Below, in pieces: positions 9,849 through 19,830 of a stretch of DNA of 64,000 bases (positions are counted from its first letter, which is position 1; the number at the start of each line of letters is the position of its first letter). The position numbers and the translations under genes are program-made. This stretch comes from an uncultured Bacteroidota bacterium (lineage in GTDB: Bacteria > Bacteroidota > Bacteroidia > 2-12-FULL-35-15), in contig CAINDA010000067.1 in the NCBI GenBank assembly GCA_903847205.1, positions 53,772 through 117,771 on the forward strand, given 5' to 3'. A model generated the notes under the pieces. The model saw nothing but the letters and a program-made list of their open reading frames with translations, did no database searches and was not told the DNA's origin.

Positions 9849-9879
9849 TTTTTTTCTTTAAAGGTTTCCTATTTCGTCC

Positions 9880-10623
9880 CTAAATAAATTTATTCTGCAA
9901 GCTGTCTTTATACGTTGAAGAAACATCCACAGATGAATTATCGGCCATAGTGAGACTTCCGCCTTTTCCTTTTGTATATCTTTTTATGTGATTTTTATTT
10001 ACCAGATGAGATTTATGAACCCGCAGAAATCCATGATCTTTTAACAGCTCTTCATAAAATTTAAGGGTACGGCATATCATCATCTTTTTACCGTTTACAA
10101 AATAAAATTCTGTAAAGTTATCGTTGGCCTGGCAGCGGATGATGTCACCGGTTTTTACTACTTCAAAACCATTGAGGAGAGGCAATGCTATTTTGTGATC
10201 CTGCCCTATTGCATTGCGGATATTTTCGAGTAAAACTTTTGTGGGAGACCAATTTGTTTTTTCATCCAGCAGCTGTTTTATCTTGTCAACAGCCTTTACC
10301 AGCTCATCAATTGAAATCGGTTTCAGTAAATAATAAGCAGCACTGCAGTTAAAAGCCTGTATGGCATAATCATTAAATGCAGTTACAAAAATCACTTCAA
10401 AATTTGTTTCGGGATATCGTTCGAGTAAATCAAACCCGTTGCCTTTGGGCATTTCAATATCCAAAAAAACCAATTGAGGTTTAAGATTGTCAATGAGCTG
10501 CTGGGCTTCATCAATGTTTGCTGCTTCGCCAATCAATTGAATACCGGGGCAGTATTTTTTTATATATCCGGCAAGCACATTCCGGCTTACTTTTTCGTCT
10601 TCAACTATAATAGCGCTAATCAT
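9880..10623 (-). CDS. LytTR-family response regulator
   Basis: Two-component output protein of 247 residues. The receiver domain (1-120) has acidic residues at IVEDE, phospho-acceptor Asp55 in LVFLDIEMPKGNGFDL, a conserved Thr in FVTAFNDYA and Lys in LLKPI. The C-terminal LytTR DNA-binding domain (about 150-245) contains the family string FLRVHKSHLVNKNHIKRY. Its start overlaps the end of the upstream histidine-kinase gene by 8 bases, so the two are surely a pair. Target genes are not evident. Confidence 0.95.
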   Translation of the reverse strand: MISAIIVEDEKVSRNVLAGYIKKYCPGIQLIGEAANIDEAQQLIDNLKPQLVFLDIEMPKGNGFDLLERYPETNFEVIFVTAFNDYAIQAFNCSAAYYLLKPISIDELVKAVDKIKQLLDEKTNWSPTKVLLENIRNAIGQDHKIALPLLNGFEVVKTGDIIRCQANDNFTEFYFVNGKKMMICRTLKFYEELLKDHGFLRVHKSHLVNKNHIKRYTKGKGGSLTMADNSSVDVSSTYKDSLQNKFI

Positions 10624-12565
10624 TTAATTTGCTTGTTTTGTAAGTGATAGTAACTAATGTTCCGGTATGTCCTTTTTCATTTATTGGGAAAGCATCCTGT
10701 ATGTCAATAACTACAGGTGTTTTATATAACTGCTCAATGATGGCTGTTCGCTTGTAAATATTTTTTATACCGATTGAAGAATAATTTTTTTGGTTTTTAG
10801 TTTTTACCTGCTGCGAATATTTTCTGCCGATGCCGTCGTCTTTAATACTTATTACTAAATTATTTTTTTTATACATCATTTTAATTTCTAAGTACCCTTT
10901 ATTTTCGAGGTAGCGTAAGCCGTGCCAGATGGCGTTTTCCACAAAGGGCTGTACAAGCATGGATGGGATTTTCAGCTGCTCTGCATTCAAATTTTCATCA
11001 ATGGTAAACGAATATTCAAATGCATCCTTAAACCGTTCATGTTCGAGTTTTAGATAATGTTCCAGCAGGCTTATTTCTTCTGTAAGGGGGATAAAATCAG
11101 ACTCCGCATTATTCAGCACTTTCCGCATCAGCGTTGCGAAATCGGATAAAAAACGATTTGCTGCGCGCTCATCATTCTGTGATATAAAACTATTTACAGA
11201 GTTTAAAGCATTAAATACAAAGTGCGGGTTCATTTGGCTGCGCAGCGATTTCATTTCTAATTTCAAATTGGCAATTCGTTTTTGATTTACTGTGCGGATA
11301 ATAAAATAAACCGCGATACTTAGTATCAATGTGATGGCGCATAAAATATAAATAACATTATTGCGGTTATTTACTTCTTTAGACTGCAGTGCCTGCTGCT
11401 GTTTCAGCAGTTCAATGTTTTGAGTGTTAATGTTTTTTTCTTTTTCAAGCAGCTCCATTTTTTTATTCATCAGGCCGATTGTTGAATTTAACTGAGAAGC
11501 AGCCTGTACATCGGTTTGGTTATTTGTTATCTGCAGGTTGATTAGTTCAATATATTTTTTATACGATTTAACTGCCTTCTCAAATGATTTATTTTTTTCG
11601 TAAGCGGAAGCCAATGCCTTGTAAGCCTCAGGATTTACCGGCCCTTTGTCGGAAGAAGAAATAGAATTTTCTAAATAATGAATTGCCTCCGAATTATTAT
11701 TATCATTCAAATAGTTCAAGCCGGTATTATAATTAGCAGCGTTAACAACCGAAGAATTAATATCTGGTAAATTGTTTTTTTGAAAACTCTGCTGGAACGA
11801 AAGCTGTTTTACAACGCTGTCGCTGTTTTGGAAAAGTCCTCCTATGGCTCCCGGCTCCACAGATAATGTGGTGCTTGAATTAGTTAAGGAATTATTCAAA
11901 CTGTTCAACGCGTTTTTAGTATCGCCCTTTAAGTAATATGCGTTGCCTAAAATAAGATTACTTGCATTTGAATTTTGCTGCACCATTTGATTTGTGCTGC
12001 TGGAAGGTTTAGTTGAACTGTACATCCGCTGGTTTCCCAGCGACTGCTGAATAGCCTGATCATACTGCCGGTTATCCATGTAAAATAAAGCGAGGTTATT
12101 ATTCGCATCTAAAATCGCCGCTGAATCTTTGTATTGTTTGGCTTTTTCTAGGTAGGTTTCAAAATATTTCTGGCTCTGTTTGTCCTTCCCTAATGCTTTT
12201 TTTGTTAAGCCGATTAATTTATAAATATCATATACTTTCCCTGCATCATAACCTTTCGAAATACTTTTGAGCACCTTTTCATAGCTGGTAAGGGCTGCAT
12301 CGTATTTGCCGTAATTGTAATAGATACTGCCGATTATTTTATAGGCATTTACCTCGCCGTCGGCATTATTGGCCGCTGTGCTTGCATCCAATAATTTATC
12401 AGCATATTCAATTGCTTTAGCAGGATTTAACCGGATGTATTTATTTGCTGAATCAGTAAGGCTGGTTATGCTTTGTTTATTGCTATTGCCCGAGTTTTGT
12501 GCAAAAACACATTCGCTGCAAAGCAGATGAAAAAACAATAATATCAATACGGATTTTAATCTCAT
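10616..12565 (-). CDS. TPR-containing LytS-type sensor histidine kinase
   Basis: Cognate kinase of the LytTR regulator. The 649-residue protein has a signal peptide (to about residue 22), a tetratricopeptide-rich region with repeats visible at about 45-350, a coiled coil, one membrane span (IYILCAITLILSIAVYFII, near 405-425), then the His_kinase domain with phospho-acceptor His448 in MNPHFVFNALNSVNSF, and an HATPase domain with PFVENAIWHGL and DDGIGR. In this type the TPR region normally lies outside the cytoplasmic membrane. An Asn/Ser-rich stretch of about 80 residues (around 185-280) separates the TPR blocks. Confidence 0.93.
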   Translation of the reverse strand: MRLKSVLILLFFHLLCSECVFAQNSGNSNKQSITSLTDSANKYIRLNPAKAIEYADKLLDASTAANNADGEVNAYKIIGSIYYNYGKYDAALTSYEKVLKSISKGYDAGKVYDIYKLIGLTKKALGKDKQSQKYFETYLEKAKQYKDSAAILDANNNLALFYMDNRQYDQAIQQSLGNQRMYSSTKPSSSTNQMVQQNSNASNLILGNAYYLKGDTKNALNSLNNSLTNSSTTLSVEPGAIGGLFQNSDSVVKQLSFQQSFQKNNLPDINSSVVNAANYNTGLNYLNDNNNSEAIHYLENSISSSDKGPVNPEAYKALASAYEKNKSFEKAVKSYKKYIELINLQITNNQTDVQAASQLNSTIGLMNKKMELLEKEKNINTQNIELLKQQQALQSKEVNNRNNVIYILCAITLILSIAVYFIIRTVNQKRIANLKLEMKSLRSQMNPHFVFNALNSVNSFISQNDERAANRFLSDFATLMRKVLNNAESDFIPLTEEISLLEHYLKLEHERFKDAFEYSFTIDENLNAEQLKIPSMLVQPFVENAIWHGLRYLENKGYLEIKMMYKKNNLVISIKDDGIGRKYSQQVKTKNQKNYSSIGIKNIYKRTAIIEQLYKTPVVIDIQDAFPINEKGHTGTLVTITYKTSKLND

Positions 12566-12746
12566 AGGAACAAAGTTCGGTAATTAATTTTAAATGAAAT
12601 CCGCAATTCAGCCCGAAATAACCTTTTAAACAAGGCATCACCTATTTATCTGAATAGTTCACTAAGTGAAAGAGGCCGTTCACTAAGTATGACTTTTTGT
12701 GTCCGCATTACCGCTGTACGTTTGTCTAAACAAATAATCAACAATA

Positions 12747-14438
12747 ATGAAAACATCAGAAATAAACAGCCGCAGAAGAGTGCACTTATTTTTCACCTTC
12801 TTTATGTTACTGTCCGCATTAGCATTCTATGCAGATGGCAGCACCATTACCATTTCAAATTCGAAAGTAACTGATGTTACCGTTTACCGGTCCTACGCCA
12901 AGGAAACGAGAATTGCTAAAGCTTCCGTGCTGGAGGGGCAGAGCGAAATAGTTATTTCGAATGTATCGGCCTATATGGATGAAAACACTGTTCAGGTTAC
13001 TATAAACGGCAATGTAAAGCTACTGTCTGTTTCGGGCCGTATGAATTATTTAAAAGATAATAAGGCTTTCAATAAAGCCAGCCAATTGGAAGACAGCCTC
13101 AAATTATTGAATAAGGATATCGCATGGATACACGAGCAGGAAACTTCCTATAAAAACGAATTACAGATTTTAGATAATAATAAAATACTGGCAAATGATA
13201 AGCAGACTCTGAAGCCCGCAGATTTAAAAGAGTTAGTGGAGCTTTACAGATTAAAATCTTTAGACATCCGAAAAATAATTTTTGAATTATCTCAAAGAAA
13301 AGAATCGATTCAGGTTTCAATAAATAAAATGACCAGCCAGATAACTGAACTAAACGGCAATAATAATAAACCCGTAAAAGAAATTGTTCTGAAAGTTTCT
13401 TCTAAGGAAGCTGTGAATGTTACTTTCAAATTAAATTACATTGTTTCAAATTCGTATTGGATACCTGTTTACGACATCAGGGCAAAAAACACTACTGATC
13501 CGATGAAGCTTGAATGCAGGGCCAAAGTTGTCCAAAACACAGGCTATGACTGGAATAATGTTAAACTTACTTTATCCACTGCAAACCCTTCATCCAATAA
13601 CGACCGGCCGATTTTATATCCTATTCACGTTGATTTTATGCAGCCGGATTATTACAATCATTTCAGCCAAAAAATAAATTCATATGATAATAATATAATG
13701 GGTTCTGCCAATATGATGCAAATGCCTTCTAGTGTTACACTATCGAATCACTCTATAATTGGGGGGCTGCAATTAGACCAGTCAGAGCAAAATAGTATTT
13801 CAAAAGATATTGTGACTATCGGCCAATCCGATTTATCGGTGGAGTATGCTATTGAGGATTCGCAGGATATAGATGCAGATGACAAGGAACATATTGTAAC
13901 AGTCCAAAACATCGAGCTTCCCGCAGTTTATAATTACCACACTGTTCCTAAATTAGAAAACGCTGCATTTTTATTAGCACGCATTTATGACTGGGGCAAG
14001 TATAATCTCCTTGCAGGAGAAGCAAATATATTTTTAGAAGATATGTATGTCGGAAAGTCATACATCAATCCCAATGCGGTATCTGATACTTTATTAATCT
14101 CATTAGGAAGAGACGAAAAAATAAATATTAAAAGAATGAAGCTGAAAGATTTTTGTTCAACCACAACTTTCAGCCATAAGAAAAAAGAAACGAAAGCATT
14201 TGAAACTATAATAAAAAACAATAAAAACTCGCCGATAGAAATAGAAATTTTAGATCAATTTCCAATATCTCAAAACAAAGACATAACAGTAGAGCTTGTT
14301 GAGGCGGAGGGAGCTGTAAAAGTTGAGGAGTACGGCAAATTAACCTGGAAATTAAAGATACTGCCCGGACAGGTGCAAAAAGTAAAACTAGTTTATTCTA
14401 TTACTCATCCCGCAGATAAATGTATAGTAGAAAAGTAA
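12747..14438 (+). CDS. Exported DUF4139 (mucoidy-inhibitor MuiA-like) protein
   Basis: 563 residues with an N-terminal signal segment (LFFTFFMLLSALAFYADGS). Residues about 35-130 resemble the DUF4140 N-terminal module (VTDVTVYRSYAKETRIAKA), followed by a coiled-coil stretch (about 110-210), and the DUF4139 region from about 215 onward with the hallmark KVVQNTGYDWNNVKLTLST. The end of the domain carries NNKNSPIEIEILDQFPIS and a WKLKILPGQ stretch, as usual in the family. The molecular role of the family is unknown. A Met/Asn-rich insertion of about 60 residues sits near 295-360. It is followed after 60 bases by the Asn-rich exported protein. Confidence 0.85.
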   Translation: MKTSEINSRRRVHLFFTFFMLLSALAFYADGSTITISNSKVTDVTVYRSYAKETRIAKASVLEGQSEIVISNVSAYMDENTVQVTINGNVKLLSVSGRMNYLKDNKAFNKASQLEDSLKLLNKDIAWIHEQETSYKNELQILDNNKILANDKQTLKPADLKELVELYRLKSLDIRKIIFELSQRKESIQVSINKMTSQITELNGNNNKPVKEIVLKVSSKEAVNVTFKLNYIVSNSYWIPVYDIRAKNTTDPMKLECRAKVVQNTGYDWNNVKLTLSTANPSSNNDRPILYPIHVDFMQPDYYNHFSQKINSYDNNIMGSANMMQMPSSVTLSNHSIIGGLQLDQSEQNSISKDIVTIGQSDLSVEYAIEDSQDIDADDKEHIVTVQNIELPAVYNYHTVPKLENAAFLLARIYDWGKYNLLAGEANIFLEDMYVGKSYINPNAVSDTLLISLGRDEKINIKRMKLKDFCSTTTFSHKKKETKAFETIIKNNKNSPIEIEILDQFPISQNKDITVELVEAEGAVKVEEYGKLTWKLKILPGQVQKVKLVYSITHPADKCIVEK

Positions 14439-14498
14439 GAGCAGCAACAATAAATTTCTCGAAAAATATAAATAAACCTAAACTAAAAAATTACGGAC

Positions 14499-15251
14499 AT
14501 GAAAAAACTAGAAAAAAAAATATCCACAATCAGGGTTAAAAAACTTCTATTAGCAAGTTTGATTGTTATAATTCCAAGCCTTATTAACAAAGCCAGGGCT
14601 CAGCCCAACGGAGCGGGGTTGAATGTTCAGTTCCAATCCGGCAATTTTAATAATATTTCATTGATGAATAGCAACAATACATCACCCGTTCAAAATATTG
14701 TGCAGGTAAATAATTCCCAGCAGCAATTTAAAACAAACAAAAAAGCAAAAACTAAGAGGCCACATCAAATAAATAGCAATATCCCTCAAGCGGTATTTCA
14801 AAATGTAAATCCTGCAGTTTTAAATAATACTGCTGACAATAATATTTCCGTAGGCAATGAGGATTTTATTCAAGAAGAAATTAATGCTTTGGATGCTGCT
14901 AATAACCCACAGCTTAGCACAGCACAAAATTATTTTTCGAACACTGGCAACAGTTCGAAAGGCAATAAGGAGGCGGATACTAGGGATGTGCAAGTTGAAC
15001 AAAATGATGATAATGCCGGTTCAAAGAATGCATCAGCCGCTTCAAGCTCAGACGGCAAACCTAATAAAGGAAATAGAAATCGAAGTTTTGCAAGCTCTCA
15101 AAAAAGCAGGCATACCTCTCATTATAAGTTCAGCGGAAGAAAACACAAGGCGAAAATATTTTCATACTGCATGAATAAAAAAAGTCCGAGCACTTTTGTT
15201 AAAAATAGAAAAGTGAAATTTGATCCCGCAGCATGTTTTGCATGGAACTAG
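14499..15251 (+). CDS. Asn-rich exported protein of unknown function
   Basis: I do not recognise a family. The 250 residues begin with a basic N-terminus and a hydrophobic stretch (LLLASLIVIIPSLINKARA) that looks like a signal peptide. The mature part is very rich in Asn, Gln and Ser with no clear domains, then turns strongly basic (SFASSQKSRHTSHYKFSGRK) and ends FDPAACFAWN. The composition suggests an extracellular or periplasmic low-complexity protein. It follows the DUF4139 gene by 60 bases and may be cotranscribed with it. A further short frame (15233..15430) overlaps its end but runs into a terminator and is not called. Confidence 0.6.
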   Translation: MKKLEKKISTIRVKKLLLASLIVIIPSLINKARAQPNGAGLNVQFQSGNFNNISLMNSNNTSPVQNIVQVNNSQQQFKTNKKAKTKRPHQINSNIPQAVFQNVNPAVLNNTADNNISVGNEDFIQEEINALDAANNPQLSTAQNYFSNTGNSSKGNKEADTRDVQVEQNDDNAGSKNASAASSSDGKPNKGNRNRSFASSQKSRHTSHYKFSGRKHKAKIFSYCMNKKSPSTFVKNRKVKFDPAACFAWN

Positions 15252-15370
15252 AATTAAAAACAAATGAAGGAATAGCTTTAAAAAAGCAGAAATTGCAAAC
15301 TGGAAAATATTTTAAAATGGAATCCGCAAAAAGCGCTGAGAGAGAATTTAATAATCAGTTCATGAAAAGA

Positions 15371-15419
15371 AAAAACGGAGCAATATCACAAATATGCCGA
15401 TTTGTGATATTGCTCCGTT
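15371..15419 (-). terminator. Strong rho-independent terminator after the sigma/anti-sigma-like pair
   Basis: A perfect 20-bp inverted repeat (15374..15393 and 15400..15419) with a 6-base loop. On the minus strand the hairpin is followed by a T-run (complement of AAAAA at 15371..15375 and the A-rich bases beyond), so it should end the transcript of the gene at 15459..17039. On the plus strand there is no T-run, although the stem may also stop read-through from 14499..15251. Confidence 0.85.
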
Positions 15420-15458
15420 CCCTGAAATGATTCTCCAGATGCGGGCTTCACACTGCTG

Positions 15459-17039
15459 TTAGTTCGAAAATGTTTTTATTTTTACCAATGCTGTTTCCTG
15501 GTTTTTAGCAAGAACAGGGCGCAGTTTGTTTTGCTTTCCCAATGAAAGTTTTTTATAATCAATGGCTGGGAAAAAGGCAATTTCGTTTTTGTTCGTTATC
15601 GTCCATATTAAATTTTGCGCTTTAGGATTGAATAGGAGGGGTTCGTTTTTTGAAAAACGAAAAACTGTATTTTTTCCTTTCTCTACAATATAAATTGTGC
15701 TGTACTGTAGTTGTTTATCATCCCTGTCCTCCTGTTTTAATAAATTAACTAATTGCTGAGCTACTGTTTGCGCCGGGATCATTTGAGGCATCGGATTATC
15801 ACAATTAGTTATCCCTAGAACCAGGATAGAAAATGTTCGGTTTACTCTGAAATTTGATGCGGCAATAAAGTCTCTGCGATTGTAATTTGAGAGGTCTTTA
15901 TTTATTTTTTTAAGTTTGGATTCCATTTCAGATTCTGCCCTGTTTCTAACTTCCACAACCTGCTTGTGTCTGGCTTCAAATTTTGCTAATGCACTGTTGT
16001 AATCACCTTTATTAAAAACAGGCTTTGCATTAACTGAAATCGATGTATCTGCTTTTTTTAATTTTACAATAAAATTTCCTTTAATATCTGTGCTCAGTAA
16101 GGAAATTTTATCCCAATTAATTTTATAGAACGAGGGTTTGAAATTGTTGTCAGTACCCTCAAATAATACATTATCATAAGCGGCAAGTTCGGGGAAATCT
16201 TTTTTATCATAGCCGATATTGAAGCAGAATTTTTTAGGGTCGGCAGCAATTGGAGTAATCAGTTCTTCTTCATTAACGACCTTAGGCGCTCCCTTTTCAT
16301 TTTCAGGTAAAGAATTTTTTTCTGTTTTATTATTGTTTGCCGATGTTACTTTATCCTTCCCAAGATATACCCAATTTTTACTTATGGTATCAAGGCGGTA
16401 AATATTAAAACGGGTATCATCATTAGTTGATGCCATTGTTATTTCAATTGGTGACTGCTCTTTCAGTTTTAATTTTTCATTACCGTCAAAAGCAAGTATT
16501 TCAATCATGCCGGCTGATTCAAAGGTGTATTGTGTTCCTGCTGAATCGTATTTCATCGGTATGCCGGATAAGAAAATATCGCAGGGGTTATGATACTCTC
16601 TGTACTTTATATCAATGCTGTCACTCACAGGTTTACCGTTGCTGCTTAAAAAAGCATTTGCCGGGATCGTAAGTGTACTGCCGGTTTTGTAATTAATTAC
16701 TCCCCCTGTTTTCACAGAGATACGGAAAGTAGAGAAAGGAGTTTCTTTTCCTTGCAGAGGAGGCAGGATACAGGCTTCTTTCATTTCCACTGTTTGTTTT
16801 TTCTCAACAGGCTTTTCCATTACAGGGTTAGTTATTCCGTTCAAATAGATTGCTGCAGCAATTATTGCGGTGCCGGCAATTGCTCCGCCCCATGCAAGGG
16901 CTTTTTTCAATAATCCTTTCTTTATCATGGCGTGATTTTTTTGAATGTTGTTTAAATCCTTTCTCTGGCTTATCTTCTCCGAATTTGGAAAATTCCTGTC
17001 TGTCAGAAGTTTTCTCTTTACATTAGTTTTATCTTTCAT
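15459..17039 (-). CDS. Membrane-anchored protein encoded with an ECF sigma factor
   Basis: 526 residues with a basic cytoplasmic N-terminus of about 45 residues, a single membrane span (ALAWGGAIAGTAIIAAAIYL, about 47-66) and a large extracytoplasmic part. Residues about 105-220 (GGVINYKTGSTLTIPANAF and following) resemble the beta-rich ZU5-like module found in Bacteroidota surface proteins; this is a tentative match. The start overlaps the end of the sigma-factor gene by 11 bases, the arrangement usual for sigma/anti-sigma pairs, so an anti-sigma-like or sensing role is possible. No ZAS zinc motif is visible. Function is otherwise unknown. Confidence 0.75.
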   Translation of the reverse strand: MKDKTNVKRKLLTDRNFPNSEKISQRKDLNNIQKNHAMIKKGLLKKALAWGGAIAGTAIIAAAIYLNGITNPVMEKPVEKKQTVEMKEACILPPLQGKETPFSTFRISVKTGGVINYKTGSTLTIPANAFLSSNGKPVSDSIDIKYREYHNPCDIFLSGIPMKYDSAGTQYTFESAGMIEILAFDGNEKLKLKEQSPIEITMASTNDDTRFNIYRLDTISKNWVYLGKDKVTSANNNKTEKNSLPENEKGAPKVVNEEELITPIAADPKKFCFNIGYDKKDFPELAAYDNVLFEGTDNNFKPSFYKINWDKISLLSTDIKGNFIVKLKKADTSISVNAKPVFNKGDYNSALAKFEARHKQVVEVRNRAESEMESKLKKINKDLSNYNRRDFIAASNFRVNRTFSILVLGITNCDNPMPQMIPAQTVAQQLVNLLKQEDRDDKQLQYSTIYIVEKGKNTVFRFSKNEPLLFNPKAQNLIWTITNKNEIAFFPAIDYKKLSLGKQNKLRPVLAKNQETALVKIKTFSN

Positions 17040-17604
17040 TTTGCAGCAATTTTTTTAATTTATCTAATATCCTGTAGGTCTTCACTTTTGCATTGTTCTC
17101 TGTAATCTCCAGTATCTCGGCGGCTTCTTTAAAAGGACGTTTTTCAAAAAAGCGAAGCTCAATCAATTCCATTTCGTCATCATCCAATGTTCCTAAAGCA
17201 GCGTGTAGTTTTGTATAATCTTCTTCGTTTTTTTCTTCCCCGATTTCAGTTATCATGTTCCAAATCCCTTTGCTTTCTATGCTTACAACCATTTCTATTT
17301 TATTTTTCAGGAAAAGGTCATAAATTTCATTCCGTGCAATTCTGTATAACCATGAACCGAATGGAAGTCCGATCTCTTTATATTTTGAAATATTAGTGAG
17401 CGCTTTTAAAAATACCTGTGATGTTATATCCGCTGCAATGTCTTCCGTTTCTACCCTTTTGAGTACGAATAAAAAAATCTGTTCGTAATAATTATTGTAA
17501 AGTATATCAAACTTCGAAGAATCTTTTTTCGCATCACGGATCAGATCCTCTTCCTTGCTGATACGCTCTTTGCTGAAATGATATGTTGATAAAGTTTCAT
17601 TCAT
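17029..17604 (-). CDS. ECF-type RNA polymerase sigma factor
   Basis: 191 residues with sigma region 2 (about 30-100; FDILYNNYYEQIFLFVLKRV and PFGSWLYRIARNEIYDLF) and region 4 (about 130-190; LDDDEMELIELRFFEKRPFKEAAEILEI, a helix-turn-helix that binds the -35 element). Overlap with the downstream membrane protein suggests co-regulation. The region-4 pattern places it in the general ECF group rather than the FecI/PUL-linked sigma factors, as no SusC or FecR partner is adjacent. Confidence 0.92.
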   Translation of the reverse strand: MNETLSTYHFSKERISKEEDLIRDAKKDSSKFDILYNNYYEQIFLFVLKRVETEDIAADITSQVFLKALTNISKYKEIGLPFGSWLYRIARNEIYDLFLKNKIEMVVSIESKGIWNMITEIGEEKNEEDYTKLHAALGTLDDDEMELIELRFFEKRPFKEAAEILEITENNAKVKTYRILDKLKKLLQNER

Positions 17605-17676
17605 ACTAAACGATTTATGGAAGTTCTTTTATTTGATAACTGAACAAAATGGGAAAAGATACAGAGTATGAAAAAT

Positions 17677-19830
17677 TTATTCCAGTCCGGCCTGTTTTAA
17701 AAGGTTTCCGATGGTATCCAAGTTTTTGTCCAGGACTTTTACTTTGAACTGGCAGGTTTTATCGGTTTGCATGGCTTGCCTGTCAATTTCGTTAGACGTT
17801 ACGAATCCGAAATTTCCGTTTCTTAACTCAACCAAAATTAAATAGGAAGAGAACTGCCGCAGCGAAAGGATAGAGGGCGCCAGCCCAAGAGTACCGTTCA
17901 TCTGTGAAAAAAATTTGTTTCGGTTGTCTACAGTAATAATATTAGTCACAGCTAAATTCCCTGAGCCGTCCGCATCGATAAAATCAACGTTTAGTGCTTT
18001 CACCTGATAGCCTGTATTGTTCATTGGAATAGTATTATTTCTGCGGACATTCGTTCCGGCTGTGGTATTTACCCCGGTTGAACTAAATCCCAATAATGTG
18101 AGCTGCCTTATTAAAAAAATTAATGAAAGAGAAGTATTATCAATCGCTTTTTTTTCATTAGCAACGATGTTGTCGTAGTATTCAAGCCATTCTTGCATAC
18201 TCATTAACTTTTCGTCGCTGCTCATTTTCAGCTGCAGTTCTTTCCAGGCATATTCCTTCATTTTTTGAAAATTGGCATCATATTTTTTCCTTACCCTGTT
18301 CTGATCCCTTTTGAATTGCGCCGATCTTCTTGATAGAGTCTTTTGATACGTAAGTGACCTTCTAACATAAGTCTGCTGGGTTTTTTCAAGAGACATCTCT
18401 CTGGATACAATTGGATACGCATTAAATTTTTCAAAGCCGGTGAGCGACTTCAGCTGAATACTAAACATGCTGTTATTCTTATCTAGTTCAATCCGGATAT
18501 CATCCCAGCTTTTTTTCAAGATGCTTTTCTTAAACTTTTTTTTGCTTAACTCGCCCTGGTAAAGCCAGGACATTCCTGAAAAGGCTCTTAATTCAGGGTA
18601 ATTGGAGGTTATTGACTGGTTATAATCTGGGATTTGAAAAAATATTTTCCGGCTCAGCCAGCCTTTTATTACACCTATCCGGGAACCTCTTTCAAAGGAA
18701 AAATTTCCTCCTACAGGCCTTCTGTTAAGCAGTCTTTGATAAACATTTGTGTAATTCAGGTTTGCATAGCGCTCTTCAAAGCCTAATGTATCGAAATTAT
18801 AAACGAGCCCTTGAAAAAAGGCAGGATAAGAAAGATAAGCAGCGGAAAGAATTTTAGATTCTTTTTTTGTTTTTAATTCACCGTTATAAACCTTCTTTGA
18901 AGCCGCTTCAGTATTTATCTCCTGCTGAATTTCTTCCTCAATATCTTTTTTTTCTATCGGAAAATTTATTTCAGCCTTTGGAAACATTTTTTTTATCTGT
19001 TCAATATCTTCTCCTGAAACTTCTTTATCAAGTGATAAAAAACGGATATCGGCGCCTTGTAATTTTTCAAGATCTTTTGCAGGAGTCAGCAGCAGGTTGC
19101 CCTGGATTGCCAGGTTATTTATTGCTTTTAAAGAAGAAACGCCGTCAGGAAGATCTGTCAGGATATTATTGCTTACATCGAGCACCTGGAGCGATGTAAG
19201 CTTAGTAATGTTTTTAGGAAGTTCGGTAAGGTAATTGACAGGAATTGCTAATCCGATAAGGCCGGGGATTTTAGCCAGCTCTTCAACAAGGTCCTGGTAG
19301 TTAAGCTGATTATTTCCGGAGATTTTTATTTTTCTCAGCAATTTAATTTCGCTAAGTGTTGCGGGAATTTTTTTTAAATCATTATCGATTAAATTCAGTT
19401 CGGTTATAGTAGTATGGCTTAGCTGTGTGCAGAGATCATTATAATCCAGGGTGCTGTTTCCTTCCACAGTTATAGTTCTCAGGGTTTTGATGCCCGATAT
19501 ATTTTCTGATATTTTTTTTAACCCATTATCCCTGAATGTTAATGCAGTAAGATTTTTCAAAACCGATAATCTATACATTACTTTACTTAATTTGTTTTCA
19601 TCAGCTTCTCCTTCAAAAATAACCGATTCAAGGTATTTGAATGTGTGAATCCTTTTTAAAGCCAGCTCAACATTTTCGGGATTGCTTAAATCAATTGAAA
19701 TTTCTTTTGCTTTAAGGCTTGCAATGCTGATGTTTTGAGGAGCCTGCGCCGACCCGATTGAGTCCGTCTGGCTTAATAGTAATCCATTAAAAATTAGCAG
19801 ACCTGATAAAATAAGTAACAAATGTCTCAT
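17677..19830 (-). CDS. Exported leucine-rich-repeat protein
   Basis: 717 residues with a signal peptide (MRHLLLILSGLLIFNGLLLSQ). Residues about 60-270 hold leucine-rich repeats of the form LTALTFRDNGLKKISENISG and LQVLDVSNNILTDLPDGV. The second half is non-repetitive, rich in aromatic and basic residues (IGVIKGWLSRKIFFQIPDYN), and contains a segment with conserved-looking Trp/Tyr (WKELQLKMSSDEKLMSMQEW) that I cannot assign. It probably acts at the cell surface or periplasm. It lies 72 bases upstream of the sigma factor gene in the same direction. Confidence 0.75.
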   Translation of the reverse strand: MRHLLLILSGLLIFNGLLLSQTDSIGSAQAPQNISIASLKAKEISIDLSNPENVELALKRIHTFKYLESVIFEGEADENKLSKVMYRLSVLKNLTALTFRDNGLKKISENISGIKTLRTITVEGNSTLDYNDLCTQLSHTTITELNLIDNDLKKIPATLSEIKLLRKIKISGNNQLNYQDLVEELAKIPGLIGLAIPVNYLTELPKNITKLTSLQVLDVSNNILTDLPDGVSSLKAINNLAIQGNLLLTPAKDLEKLQGADIRFLSLDKEVSGEDIEQIKKMFPKAEINFPIEKKDIEEEIQQEINTEAASKKVYNGELKTKKESKILSAAYLSYPAFFQGLVYNFDTLGFEERYANLNYTNVYQRLLNRRPVGGNFSFERGSRIGVIKGWLSRKIFFQIPDYNQSITSNYPELRAFSGMSWLYQGELSKKKFKKSILKKSWDDIRIELDKNNSMFSIQLKSLTGFEKFNAYPIVSREMSLEKTQQTYVRRSLTYQKTLSRRSAQFKRDQNRVRKKYDANFQKMKEYAWKELQLKMSSDEKLMSMQEWLEYYDNIVANEKKAIDNTSLSLIFLIRQLTLLGFSSTGVNTTAGTNVRRNNTIPMNNTGYQVKALNVDFIDADGSGNLAVTNIITVDNRNKFFSQMNGTLGLAPSILSLRQFSSYLILVELRNGNFGFVTSNEIDRQAMQTDKTCQFKVKVLDKNLDTIGNLLKQAGLE

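Noticed and set aside
15233..15430. 65-codon frame after the Asn-rich gene
   Set aside because: It overlaps the previous gene and its last 18 codons are the arms of a perfect terminator hairpin.
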